Source of the DNA: JBIOUF01 sp044866695
GTDB taxonomy: Bacteria > Actinomycetota > Actinomycetes > Propionibacteriales > Nocardioidaceae
Reading direction: 5' to 3'
DNA length: 64,000 nucleotides
NCBI GenBank assembly: GCA_044866695.1
Contig: JBIOUF010000238.1
Location: 1 to 64,000 of the forward strand
Shown: positions 44,406 to 52,578 of the stretch, piece after piece
How the letters are laid out: each line of letters begins with the position of its first letter
Numbering within the stretch: position 1 is the stretch's first letter
Made by a program: the position numbers and the translations under genes
Notes under the pieces: model-generated
Told to the model about the DNA's origin: nothing
Database searches by the model: none
What the model saw: the letters and a program-made list of their open reading frames with translations, nothing else

Positions 44406-46386
44406 CGGGTGTCTCCTCGGGTCGGGGACGCAGCCGGGTGACGGCCGCAGGGTCCGTGCTGGGGTCCGTGCTGGGGTCCGTGCTGGGGTCCGTGGTGGGG
44501 TCCGGGTCGGGGGTGGTGGCCGGGTCCGTGCCGGCGCCTGCGCCGAGCCGGACGGCGGCGTAGTCGTGCAGCAGCGCGTGCATGTGGAACCGCCCGGCGC
44601 GGTCCTGCTCCAAGAAGCCCGCGTCGGCCAGCCGCTCGAGGGTCTCCGCGGCGGCGTCCGGCGGCATCCCGAGCGGGCCGGCGAGAGTCTCCGGGGCCAG
44701 GCCGGAAGCGCACCCGCCCACCGCGCCGAGCCGTACGAAGGCCTCCGCGAGCTCGCCGGGCAGCCGGTCCAACGCGGTGGCCAGCACCGTCGACACCGAC
44801 AGCCGGTGGTCCAGGCCGAGAGAGAGGCGAGGCACCGGGTCGGCGGCGAGCCAGTCCACGTAGTCCGAGACCCGCAGCAGGGGCCGGGTGAGCAGCCGGG
44901 TGGCCGCCAGGCGCAGGGCGAGCGGGAACTGTCGGCACACCGCCGCCAGCCGCGCCACCGCCTCCGGCTCGCGTTCCACCCGGTCGGCGCCGAGGACGCC
45001 GGTCAGGAGCGCCGCGGACTCCTCCGGGGCGAACGGACCCGGCCGGCAGACCAGGTCGAGGTGGCGGTGCGCCGCGAGCCCGGCCAGGCTCTGCCGGCTG
45101 GTCAGCAGGGCGACCGCGGGGCGGCTCCGGTCCAGCACGGCCAGGGCCGTCTCCTCCTCGACGACGTCGTCGAGCACCAGCACGCTGCCCACCGGGTCCG
45201 TCGCCGGCCAGTCCGCGTCGCGGAGCTCGCCCACCAGGTCCTCGACCCGCCGTGGGGAGCCGTCCGGCGCCGTCATCCGCACCGCCGCGCGGGCCCCCTC
45301 GCCGGGCACCGCCGAGGCGACGTGCAGGGCCAGCGCGGACTTGCCGATGCCGGGCGCGCCGCAGACCAGCACCGTGACCGGGCCCGGGGCGGCCTCGTGG
45401 ACGCGCCGCAGGATCCGCTCGCCGAGCTCCCCGCGGCCGGTGAACGAGGGGACCGTCGCCAGTGGCGAGGGCAGCACCGGCCGCGCCGTCGCGGGCGGCG
45501 CGGTCCGCGCGACGGCGTCCCGCTCGGAGATCGTGACGGGCTCGGCGGCGAGGGGGCCGAGCGGGTCGCCGCGCAGGATGGCCAGCTCGAGCCGCTGCAG
45601 GGCGGGACCAGGGTCCACGCCGAGCTCGTCGGCCAGGTGACCCTTGACGCCGCGGTACTCCGCGAGCGCCTCGGCCTGGCGCCCGGACCGGTAGAGCGCC
45701 TCGATGAGCTGCTCCCAGAACCGCTCGCGCTCCGGGTAGGCCCGGGTCAGCGCCCACAGCTCGGCGAGGACCTCACGACAGTGGCCGGCCGCGAGCTCGA
45801 TGTCCACCGCCTGCTCGGTGACGCTCAGCCGCTCCTCGGTGAGCAGGGGCACCTCGTCGCGGTGCACCGCGTCGGAGGCGACGTTGGCCAGCAGCGGGCC
45901 CTGCCACTCAGCGAGGGCGCGACGCAGCAGCCGCAGCCGGGTCTCCGGCGCGGCCTCGCGCCGCGCGGCCCGGGTGAGGTCCCGGAACCGGATCAGGTCC
46001 AGGGTGCCGGCGTCGGCGCCGATGCGGTAGCCGCCCGACACCGCGCCGATGGTGTCGGCGGGCAGGCCATGGTCGGCCAGCACCCGGCGCAGCCGGCGGA
46101 CGCAGGTGTGCAGCGCCGTGTTCGCGGCGGCCGGTCGTACCTCGCCCCACACCACCTGCTTCAGCCGGTCGGTGGAGACCAGCAGGTTGGGGTGCAGCAG
46201 CAGGGCCGCGAGCAGCGACGTCGGCTTCCCCGCCGGCAGGATCACCGCCTCGTCGCCGTGGGTGACGCTGAGCGGTCCGAGCAGCCGGAACCCGGTCCGG
46301 TCGGTCCCGCCGAGCCCGGGCCCGCCGCCCGGCGCGTGCGGGCTCGGCACCACTGCGGTCAGCGGTGCCAGCGTTGCCTGCCGCAT
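44386..46386 (-). CDS. SARP-type regulator with NB-ARC domain (AfsR-like)
   Basis: 666 residues, first gene of the operon, with GGGGGGAGC as ribosome site. N-terminal winged-helix DNA-binding domain (FRLLGPLSVTHGDEAVILPA, NTALHTCVRRLRRVLADHG), then a BTAD domain (LLRRALAEWQGPLLANVASD), then an NB-ARC/P-loop domain with Walker A VCGAPGIGKSALALH and acidic VLVLDDV. The C-terminus is a DPST repeat tail encoded by 12-bp repeats. SARPs bind direct repeats with 11-bp period; such arrays occur upstream of precursors 5 and 6. Confidence 0.9.
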   Translation of the reverse strand: MRQATLAPLTAVVPSPHAPGGGPGLGGTDRTGFRLLGPLSVTHGDEAVILPAGKPTSLLAALLLHPNLLVSTDRLKQVVWGEVRPAAANTALHTCVRRLRRVLADHGLPADTIGAVSGGYRIGADAGTLDLIRFRDLTRAARREAAPETRLRLLRRALAEWQGPLLANVASDAVHRDEVPLLTEERLSVTEQAVDIELAAGHCREVLAELWALTRAYPERERFWEQLIEALYRSGRQAEALAEYRGVKGHLADELGVDPGPALQRLELAILRGDPLGPLAAEPVTISERDAVARTAPPATARPVLPSPLATVPSFTGRGELGERILRRVHEAAPGPVTVLVCGAPGIGKSALALHVASAVPGEGARAAVRMTAPDGSPRRVEDLVGELRDADWPATDPVGSVLVLDDVVEEETALAVLDRSRPAVALLTSRQSLAGLAAHRHLDLVCRPGPFAPEESAALLTGVLGADRVEREPEAVARLAAVCRQFPLALRLAATRLLTRPLLRVSDYVDWLAADPVPRLSLGLDHRLSVSTVLATALDRLPGELAEAFVRLGAVGGCASGLAPETLAGPLGMPPDAAAETLERLADAGFLEQDRAGRFHMHALLHDYAAVRLGAGAGTDPATTPDPDPTTDPSTDPSTDPSTDPAAVTRLRPRPEETPDEYRAG

Positions 46387-46652
46387 GCTCCCCCCGGATC
46401 GTTCGACGAGCCCCGAGCCCTGCGCCGTGGTGGGTTCCTTCGAGAGAACGCCAGCGCTTCCCCGCGGCCGGGCCTGCACTGCGAGGAGTCGTCGCGCCGC
46501 CCGCAGATACACCCGCGTGCTGGTGGCGGGTGCGACGAGCCCGGCCTCGCCGCCGGCCCGTTCCCCGCCGTTGACCTCGCCCGCGTCGCACGGCAACGAT
46601 GGTCCGACGGCGCCCCGCGGAGGTCGTCGACGCCCGCGTCGGAGGAGAACCG

Positions 46653-47252
46653 ATGAGCCCTGTCGAACGGCCCCCCCTGATCGTCCGCCTGACGCTGCGG
46701 CTCGAGGAGGCCACGGCACTCGACCGGCCCGTGCAGGCCCTGGAGCCGTCGATCCGGGACGCCTTCGGCTCCGGGACGCGTGGCTCGGTGCTGCGGGGCG
46801 AGTGGCTGGGCCACGCGGTCCACCCGCTGCTCACCGACGTCGTCCTCGGCACCTGGACCTCCGCCACCGTGCTCGACCTGTTCGGGGGACGCGGCTCGTC
46901 GGCGGCCGCGCAGCGGCTGGTCGGCACCGGTCTCCTCGCCGTCGGCCCCACCGCCTGGACCGGATGGGCCGAATGGTCGTCGGCGGGGCCGCGGGAGAAG
47001 CGCGTGGGCCTGGTCCACGCGGTCACCAACGCCGCCGCGATCGGCGCCTACACGGCCTCGTGGGTGGCCCGCAGGCGCGGCCGGCACGGCACGGGCGCGC
47101 GGCTCGCCCTCGCCGGAGCGGCCGCCTCGGCGGTCGCCGGCTACCTGGGCGGGCACCTCACGGAGGGACGCCAGGTGGCCAGCCGGCATCCCGCCTACTC
47201 CGGCCCCGCGTCACGGCTCTCCGGCTACGGTGAGGGGTCAGCGCAGCCGTAG
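46653..47252 (+). CDS. DUF2231-family membrane protein
   Basis: 199 residues with a strong GGAGGAG ribosome site. Hydrophobic helices around HAVHPLLTDVVLGTWTSATV, LVGTGLLAVGPTAWTGW and ARLALAGAAASAVAGYLGGH, with the HPLL motif of DUF2231. Function unknown; some relatives sit beside redox or heme proteins. Divergent from the SARP gene: the 266-bp gap between them holds the promoters of both, and no other gene was seen there. Confidence 0.8.
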   Translation: MSPVERPPLIVRLTLRLEEATALDRPVQALEPSIRDAFGSGTRGSVLRGEWLGHAVHPLLTDVVLGTWTSATVLDLFGGRGSSAAAQRLVGTGLLAVGPTAWTGWAEWSSAGPREKRVGLVHAVTNAAAIGAYTASWVARRRGRHGTGARLALAGAAASAVAGYLGGHLTEGRQVASRHPAYSGPASRLSGYGEGSAQP

Positions 47253-47267
47253 GGAAGGGACCAGACG

Positions 47268-48479
47268 ATGACCGGCACGGCCTCCGCGGCCAGCGAGCAG
47301 ATCGAGCTGACCGAGGCGGTCGCCGCGCACAACTACCGGCCCCTGCCGGTGGTGGTGGCCGAGGCCGAGGGGTCCTGGGTGACCGACGTCGACGGCCGGA
47401 GGTACCTGGACTGCCTGTCGGCGTACTCGGCACTGAACTTCGGCCACCGGCACCCGGTGCTCGTCCAGGCGGCGCGCGACCAGCTGGACCGGCTCACCTT
47501 GACCAGCCGGGCGTTCTACAATGACCAGCTGGGACCGTTCTGCCGCGACCTCGCCGCGTTGGCGCAGATGGACGAGGTGCTGCCGATGAACACCGGTGCG
47601 GAGGCGGTGGAGACCGCGGTCAAGGTGGCCCGGCGCTGGGGCTACGACGTCAAGGGCGTTCCCGACGACTCCGCGGAGATCGTCGTCGTGACGGGCAACT
47701 TCCACGGCCGCACCACGACCATCATCGGCTTCTCCGACGACCCCGTGGCCCGGCGCGGCTTCGGCCCGTTCACCCCGGGCTTCGTCACGGTGCCGTACGG
47801 CGACGCGGCGGCCCTCGCGGCGGCGGTCCGCCCCCAGACCGTCGCCGTCCTGCTGGAGCCCGTCCAGGGCGAGGCCGGCGTCGTCGTGCCGCCTCCGGGC
47901 TACCTGGCCCAGGTGCGCGAGATCTGCACCGAGTCGCACGTGCTGTTCCTGGCCGACGAGATCCAGTCCGGCCTGGGCCGCTGCGGCACGACGTTCGCCT
48001 GCGAGCTCGAGGACGTGCGCCCCGACGTCTACGTCCTGGGGAAGGCGCTGGGTGGGGGCATCCTGCCGGTCTCGGCGGTGGTGTCGCGGTACGACGTCCT
48101 CGACGTGATCACGCCCGGAAGCCACGGCTCGACGTTCGGCGGCAACCCGCTGGCCGCAGCTGTGGGCCGGGCGGTGGTGGGGCTGCTGGAGACCGGGGAG
48201 TACCAGGAGCGGTCCCGGACCCTGGGCGAGCACCTGCGCGAGCTGCTGCAGCCGCTGGTGGGGCGAGGGGTGACCGCGGTGCGCACCCGTGGGCTGTGGG
48301 CCGGAGTGGACATCGACCCGACCTTGATGTCGGGGCGCCGGGCGGCCGAGCGCCTGGCCGAGCGAGGCGTGCTGGCGAAGGAGACCCACGACACGACGCT
48401 GCGGTTCGCGCCGCCCCTCGTGGTCGAGCGCGGTGAGCTGGACTGGATGGTCGAGCAGCTCACCGACGTCCTCGCCTGA
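47268..48479 (+). CDS. rocD: Ornithine--oxo-acid aminotransferase
   Basis: A 403-residue PLP aminotransferase (class III). The N-terminus HNYRPLPVVVAEAEGSWVTD and LDCLSAYSALNFGHRHPVLV match ornithine aminotransferase. Other features: the PLP region NTGAEAVETAVKVARRWGYD, LADEIQSGLGRCGT and the PLP lysine in DVYVLGKALGGGILPVSAVV. It converts ornithine to glutamate semialdehyde. It starts 15 bp after the DUF2231 gene and may share its transcript. No other arginine-degradation gene is next to it. Confidence 0.92.
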   Translation: MTGTASAASEQIELTEAVAAHNYRPLPVVVAEAEGSWVTDVDGRRYLDCLSAYSALNFGHRHPVLVQAARDQLDRLTLTSRAFYNDQLGPFCRDLAALAQMDEVLPMNTGAEAVETAVKVARRWGYDVKGVPDDSAEIVVVTGNFHGRTTTIIGFSDDPVARRGFGPFTPGFVTVPYGDAAALAAAVRPQTVAVLLEPVQGEAGVVVPPPGYLAQVREICTESHVLFLADEIQSGLGRCGTTFACELEDVRPDVYVLGKALGGGILPVSAVVSRYDVLDVITPGSHGSTFGGNPLAAAVGRAVVGLLETGEYQERSRTLGEHLRELLQPLVGRGVTAVRTRGLWAGVDIDPTLMSGRRAAERLAERGVLAKETHDTTLRFAPPLVVERGELDWMVEQLTDVLA

Positions 48480-48514
48480 ACCCTCCGCCTCGCATGGCGG
48501 GCAGGAGCAGGGGA

Positions 48515-48646
48515 TCAGCCGTGGCCGCCTTCCTTGTGGCCGTCGTCGACCCAGGAGCCGTGGTGGGAGTGGTACTCGTGGCCGCCGTGGTGTCCGGCGG
48601 GACGGACGCAGGTGAGCGGTCCGTTGGCCAGGGTTGCTGTGCACAT
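48515..48646 (-). CDS. 43-residue His-rich microprotein
   Basis: Start MCTATLANGPLTCVRPAGHH, followed by a His/Gly-rich tail (HEYHSHHGSWVDDGHKEGGH). Eight His in 43 residues plus two Cys suggest metal binding, perhaps zinc, copper or nickel. A strong AAGGAGGGG ribosome site lies 6-9 nt before the ATG, which makes it likely translated despite its size. It is convergent with rocD; no known family was recognised. Confidence 0.6.
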   Translation of the reverse strand: MCTATLANGPLTCVRPAGHHGGHEYHSHHGSWVDDGHKEGGHG

Positions 48647-48776
48647 CTCAGATCCCCTCCTTCCTGCCTTCGATGAGGTCCGTGGCCGGCACGGTGATAC
48701 AGATACCCACCGGTGCTACCCGGTCAACCATCGGTCGCGTGGGTGGCGCGAGCCGGACTAGATGGGCCGAGCCGGT

Positions 48777-48872
48777 GGTGGGCGCCGAGCCGGCGCGTCC
48801 TCCCGCGTGGTGGGCGCCGAGCCGGCGTGTCTTCCGGCGTGGTGGGCACCGAGCCGGCGTGAGCTGCGCCGG
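48777..48872. repeat. 32-bp tandem repeat, three units
   Basis: Three copies of a 32-bp unit containing GTGGTGGGCGCCGAGCCGGC, with a more degenerate unit just before. It lies in the gap before the GT39-like gene. Longer frames that run through it are not considered coding. Confidence 0.7.
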
Positions 48873-48968
48873 TTCGGGGGTCGAGGGGGCGGAGGATGGG
48901 CCGGCTCGCCGGGAGACTCGGTCGCACATGCGGACCAGGGGCGGACGCGCGTTGCCACACTGGGCCCC

Positions 48969-50432
48969 GTGACCAGAGCGCCGTACGCCGTCCGCGAGGT
49001 GGCCGCGGTGGTGCTCGTGCAGGCCGTCGTCCTGCTGGCGATGGCGCCCTTCTACGGACCGCACCGCGACGAGCTCTACTTCGCCTCGGCGGGGCGACGC
49101 CTCGCCTGGGGCTACCCCGACCAGCCGTCGCTGACGCCCCTGCTGGCCCGGCTCGCCGACCTCGTCGCGCCACAGAGCCTGGTCGCGCTGCGCGTGCCCA
49201 GCATCCTGGCGGTGACCGGCACGGTCTGCCTCGCCGCGCACCTCGCCCGGCTGCTCGGCGGCGCACGGGGTGCCCAGGTGCTCACCGCTGCGACGGTCGC
49301 GGCCTCGGCGGTGACGACGGCCGTGGGGCACCTGTTGTCCACGACCACGTTCGACGTGCTGGCCTGGACCGCGATCCTGGTGCTGGTCGCCCAGGCTCTG
49401 GTCGACCGACGGCCGAGACTGTGGCTGCTGGCCGGCCTGGTCGCCGGGGTCGGCCTCAACAACAAGCACTCCGTCGTGTTCTGCCTGTTCGGGGTGCTGG
49501 TCGGGGTGGCGGTGGTGCGGGAGACCCGGCCGGTGCTGCGCACGCGGTGGCCGTGGCTGGGCGGCCTGGTCGCCCTCGCGCTGTGGGTGCCCAACCTGGT
49601 CTGGCAGGCCTGGCACTCCTGGCCGGTGGTCGAGCTCTCGGCGGACATCGCCGAGGAGTACGGCGGGGTCGCGGGCCGGGTAGGGCTGGTCGTCGAGGCG
49701 CTGCTCATGTTCAGCCCGCTCATCGCCGTGGTCTGGCTCGCCGGGCTCGTGCAGCTGCTGCGACGGCCGCAGTGGGCGCGCGCCCGCCCGGTCGGCGTCG
49801 CCTTCCTGGCCGTCACCGCCGTCTTCCTGCTCACCGGTGGCAAGGGCTACTACCTGGCCGGCGCGATCGTGCCGCTGGTCGCGGCCGGGTGCGTGGCCCT
49901 GGTGGAGCGCTGGCCGGGCCGGCGGGCGGCGGTCGCCGGGTTGCTGCTGGCCCTGTCGGCCGTGGTCGCCTGGCCGGCCCTGGTGCCCGTCCTGCCGGTG
50001 CGCGCCTATGTCGCCTCGCCGTACTCGGCTGCCGATGGCGACCAGCCGGAGACGATCGGCTGGCCGGAGTACGCCGACACGGTTCGCGCCGTGGTCGGGT
50101 CTCTGCCTCCCGAGCGGCGGCGGACGGCGGTCCTGTTCACCGGCAACTACGGTGAGGCCGGCGCAGGGGAGTGGTACGACGTCGGCGTGCCGGCGTACAG
50201 CGGGCACAACGGCTGGCAGGACTGGGGGCCACCCCCGCCCGGCGCCGCCCCCGTCGTGGTGGTCGGGCTGGACCGGCCGCAGGACGCCTTCACCGGCTGC
50301 GTGCGGATGGCGACGGTCGACAACCGCGCCGGCGTCGACAACGAGGAGCGCGGCGGCCCGGTCTGGCTCTGCGACGGACCCACGGGCTCCTGGGTCGAGC
50401 AGTGGCCGCGGCTGGCCCACTACGACGCCTGA
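48969..50432 (+). CDS. GT39-type (ArnT/PMT-like) membrane glycosyltransferase
   Basis: A 487-residue polytopic protein from the GTG at 48969. The first extracytoplasmic loop carries the acidic motif HRDELYF after the first helix (APFYGPHRDELYFASAGRRL), typical of dolichol/polyprenol-phosphate-sugar mannosyl or ArnT-type transferases. About 9-10 helices follow; the C-terminal about 100 residues form a soluble domain ending ...EQWPRLAHYDA. It would move a sugar from a lipid carrier to an outside acceptor. Acceptor unknown. Confidence 0.78.
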   Translation: MTRAPYAVREVAAVVLVQAVVLLAMAPFYGPHRDELYFASAGRRLAWGYPDQPSLTPLLARLADLVAPQSLVALRVPSILAVTGTVCLAAHLARLLGGARGAQVLTAATVAASAVTTAVGHLLSTTTFDVLAWTAILVLVAQALVDRRPRLWLLAGLVAGVGLNNKHSVVFCLFGVLVGVAVVRETRPVLRTRWPWLGGLVALALWVPNLVWQAWHSWPVVELSADIAEEYGGVAGRVGLVVEALLMFSPLIAVVWLAGLVQLLRRPQWARARPVGVAFLAVTAVFLLTGGKGYYLAGAIVPLVAAGCVALVERWPGRRAAVAGLLLALSAVVAWPALVPVLPVRAYVASPYSAADGDQPETIGWPEYADTVRAVVGSLPPERRRTAVLFTGNYGEAGAGEWYDVGVPAYSGHNGWQDWGPPPPGAAPVVVVGLDRPQDAFTGCVRMATVDNRAGVDNEERGGPVWLCDGPTGSWVEQWPRLAHYDA

Positions 50433-50454
50433 GCCGGACCGGCGAGGACCTGGC

Positions 50455-51048
50455 TCAGGCGGTGCCGGCCGAGGGGACGACCAGGGCCAGGGACGTGCCG
50501 AAGGCGCACTCGGCCATCACCCGGAACCCCTCGTGGTCGTGCACGTGCTCGGGCGCGCGCATCGAGAGCATGACGTTGATCAGCATGCCCTCGGCGACGA
50601 ATCCACGGACCTGGTCGTCGGTGCACCCGGTGCGCAGGATGGTCGCGAAGATCTCCGCCATCCGCTCTCGGGCCTCGGCTCCGATGCGCGGCTCCGCGGC
50701 CGCGGCGAACCCGTGCATCATCACCTCGAGGACCTCGCGGTGCTCGACCACCAGCTGGGTGTAGGCCAGGCCGAGGCGCTCCCAGTCCGCGTCGTCGTCG
50801 GGGTCGAAGCGACCCTCGGCGAGCACCTCCTCGAACCCGGTCAGGACCTGCCGGGTGCAGCGGCCGAAGACCTCCAGGAACAGGTCCAGCTTGCTGCCGA
50901 AGATCCGCACCACGTACGGCTGGGAGACGCCGGCCTCGCGGGCGATCGCGTCGGTGCTGGTGCCGGCGTAGCCGGTGCGCGCGAAGGCTCGGGTCGCGGC
51001 CACGAGGACCTCCTCGCGCCTCTCCTCGGCACTCATCCGGCTGGCCAT
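50455..51048 (-). CDS. TetR-family repressor
   Basis: A 197-residue protein. The N-terminal HTH reads VLVAATRAFARTGYAGTSTD and VSQPYVVRIFGSKLDLFLEV. It is divergent from an MFS drug-efflux gene, and an inverted repeat lies between them, the standard arrangement for a TetR repressor of an efflux pump. The inducer is unknown. Confidence 0.9.
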   Translation of the reverse strand: MASRMSAEERREEVLVAATRAFARTGYAGTSTDAIAREAGVSQPYVVRIFGSKLDLFLEVFGRCTRQVLTGFEEVLAEGRFDPDDDADWERLGLAYTQLVVEHREVLEVMMHGFAAAAEPRIGAEARERMAEIFATILRTGCTDDQVRGFVAEGMLINVMLSMRAPEHVHDHEGFRVMAECAFGTSLALVVPSAGTA

Positions 51049-51050
51049 GG

Positions 51051-51093
51051 TTGACAGGTTATCACCTGATTACTAGTCTGCGCTAAGTAATCA
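51051..51093 (+). promoter_or_regulatory. Promoter and TetR operator for the MFS pump
   Basis: TTGACA at 51051-51056, 17 bp, then TAGTCT at 51074-51079, a good sigma70-type promoter for the MFS gene. An 8-bp inverted repeat TGATTACT (51067-51074) and AGTAATCA (51086-51093) overlaps its -10 and start region, so a bound TetR protein would block RNA polymerase. Confidence 0.6.
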
Positions 51094-51117
51094 TTCGATG
51101 CCTTCTTAGGAGGGACC

Positions 51118-52578
51118 ATGGCCGTCACCACCTCCGTGCCGGAGACCGTCGCGCTGGCACCGCCCCGGCACCGCCGGCGGGGCCGCCACGCGCTGGCGCT
51201 CGCCGTCGCCGGAGCCTCCCTGCCCATGTTCATGGCCACGCTGGACAACCTGGTGATGACCAGCGCGCTGCCGGTCGTCCGGGCGGACCTGGGCGCGACC
51301 GTGGGCCAGCTGTCCTGGTTCGTCAACGCCTACACGCTCGCGTTCGCGACCTTCATGCTGCCGGCCGCCACGCTCGGCGACCGGCTCGGGCGCCGGCGGG
51401 TGATGGTCGCGGGCGTCGCGGTGTTCACCCTCGCCTCGGTGGCCGCCGCGCTGAGCACCACCTCGGGCGCGCTGGTGGCGGCCCGGGCGGTGCAAGGCGT
51501 CGGCGCCGCGGCGATCATGCCGCTCTCGCTCACGCTGCTCGCCGCGTCCGTGCCCACCTCGATGCGGGCCGCCGCGATCGGCATCTGGGGCGGCGTCTCG
51601 GGCCTCGGCGTGGCGCTCGGCCCGGTCGTGGGGGGCGCGGTCGTGGAAGGGCTCAGCTGGCAGGCCATCTTCTGGCTCAACGTGCCGGTCGCGCTGGTCG
51701 CCGTACCCCTGCTGGTGATGGCCGTGCCGGAGTCGCGAGGCGCCTGGCAGCGGCTCGACCTGCCGGGCACCGCCCTGCTCGGCGGGGCCGTGTTCCTCGG
51801 CATCTGGGGCATCGTGCACGGCAACGACGACGGCTGGACCTCCACCGGCGTCCTGGCCGCGCTCGGCACTGCCGCGCTCCTGCTGCCCGCCTACGTCTGG
51901 TGGGCCCGCGGGCGCTCGTACGCCGTCCTTCCGCTGCGGCTCTACGCGTCACGGAGCTTCTCCGCGGCCAACGTCGTGGCGCTGACGTTCACGATCGGGA
52001 TGTTCGGCGCGGTGTTCCTGCTGGCGCAGTACCTCCAGGTCGTCGAGGGCTACTCGCCGTTCCAGGCCGGGCTGCGCACGCTGCCCTGGACCGCCGCGCC
52101 GATGGTCGTGGCGCCCCTGGCCGGGCTGCTCGCCCCTCGCACCGGGCTGCGTCCGCTGCTGGTGACCGGGCTCTCGCTGCAGACCGCCGCGCTGGTGTGG
52201 TTCGCGGTGGTCACCGAGGCCGGTGAGCCGTACTCGGCGTTCGTCGTCCCGCTGGTGATGGCCGGCGTGGGCATGGGGCTGACATTCGCGCCGATGGCGA
52301 CCGCGGTGCTCGACGGCCTGCCCGACTCCGACTTCGCCATGGCCAGCTCGGCGAACTCGACGGTCCGGGAGTTCGGCGTGGCGCTCGGGGTCGCCGTGCT
52401 GGTCGCGGTGTTCCTCGGCAACGGCGGCGAGATCAGCCCGACGGGGTACGCCGGCGCGGTCGGCCCCGCCCTGCTCACCGGCGCGGCCGCGGTAGCCCTC
52501 GCGCTGGTCGCGGCGCTGTTCGTGCCCTCGAAGAGCCGAGCTCAGAGCAGCCAGTCGACCGGCTCAGCCGGTCGGTAG
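51118..52578 (+). CDS. MFS multidrug efflux transporter (DHA2-like)
   Basis: A 486-residue protein with about 14 helices and a clear ribosome site (AGGAGGG). Motif C/A signatures: TLDNLVMTSALPVVRADLGA, TLGDRLGRRRVMVAGVAVFT and GIWGGVSGLGVALGPVVGGA. This is the EmrB/QacA type. Paired with the divergent TetR regulator. Its last 37 bp overlap the convergent methyltransferase gene. Confidence 0.9.
   Translation: MAVTTSVPETVALAPPRHRRRGRHALALAVAGASLPMFMATLDNLVMTSALPVVRADLGATVGQLSWFVNAYTLAFATFMLPAATLGDRLGRRRVMVAGVAVFTLASVAAALSTTSGALVAARAVQGVGAAAIMPLSLTLLAASVPTSMRAAAIGIWGGVSGLGVALGPVVGGAVVEGLSWQAIFWLNVPVALVAVPLLVMAVPESRGAWQRLDLPGTALLGGAVFLGIWGIVHGNDDGWTSTGVLAALGTAALLLPAYVWWARGRSYAVLPLRLYASRSFSAANVVALTFTIGMFGAVFLLAQYLQVVEGYSPFQAGLRTLPWTAAPMVVAPLAGLLAPRTGLRPLLVTGLSLQTAALVWFAVVTEAGEPYSAFVVPLVMAGVGMGLTFAPMATAVLDGLPDSDFAMASSANSTVREFGVALGVAVLVAVFLGNGGEISPTGYAGAVGPALLTGAAAVALALVAALFVPSKSRAQSSQSTGSAGR

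Noticed and set aside
48762..48968. N-terminal extension of the GT39-like protein through the 32-bp tandem repeat
   Set aside because: The extension is a translation of repeat sequence rich in Arg/Gly/Ala, and a GTG at 48969 directly precedes a normal first membrane helix.
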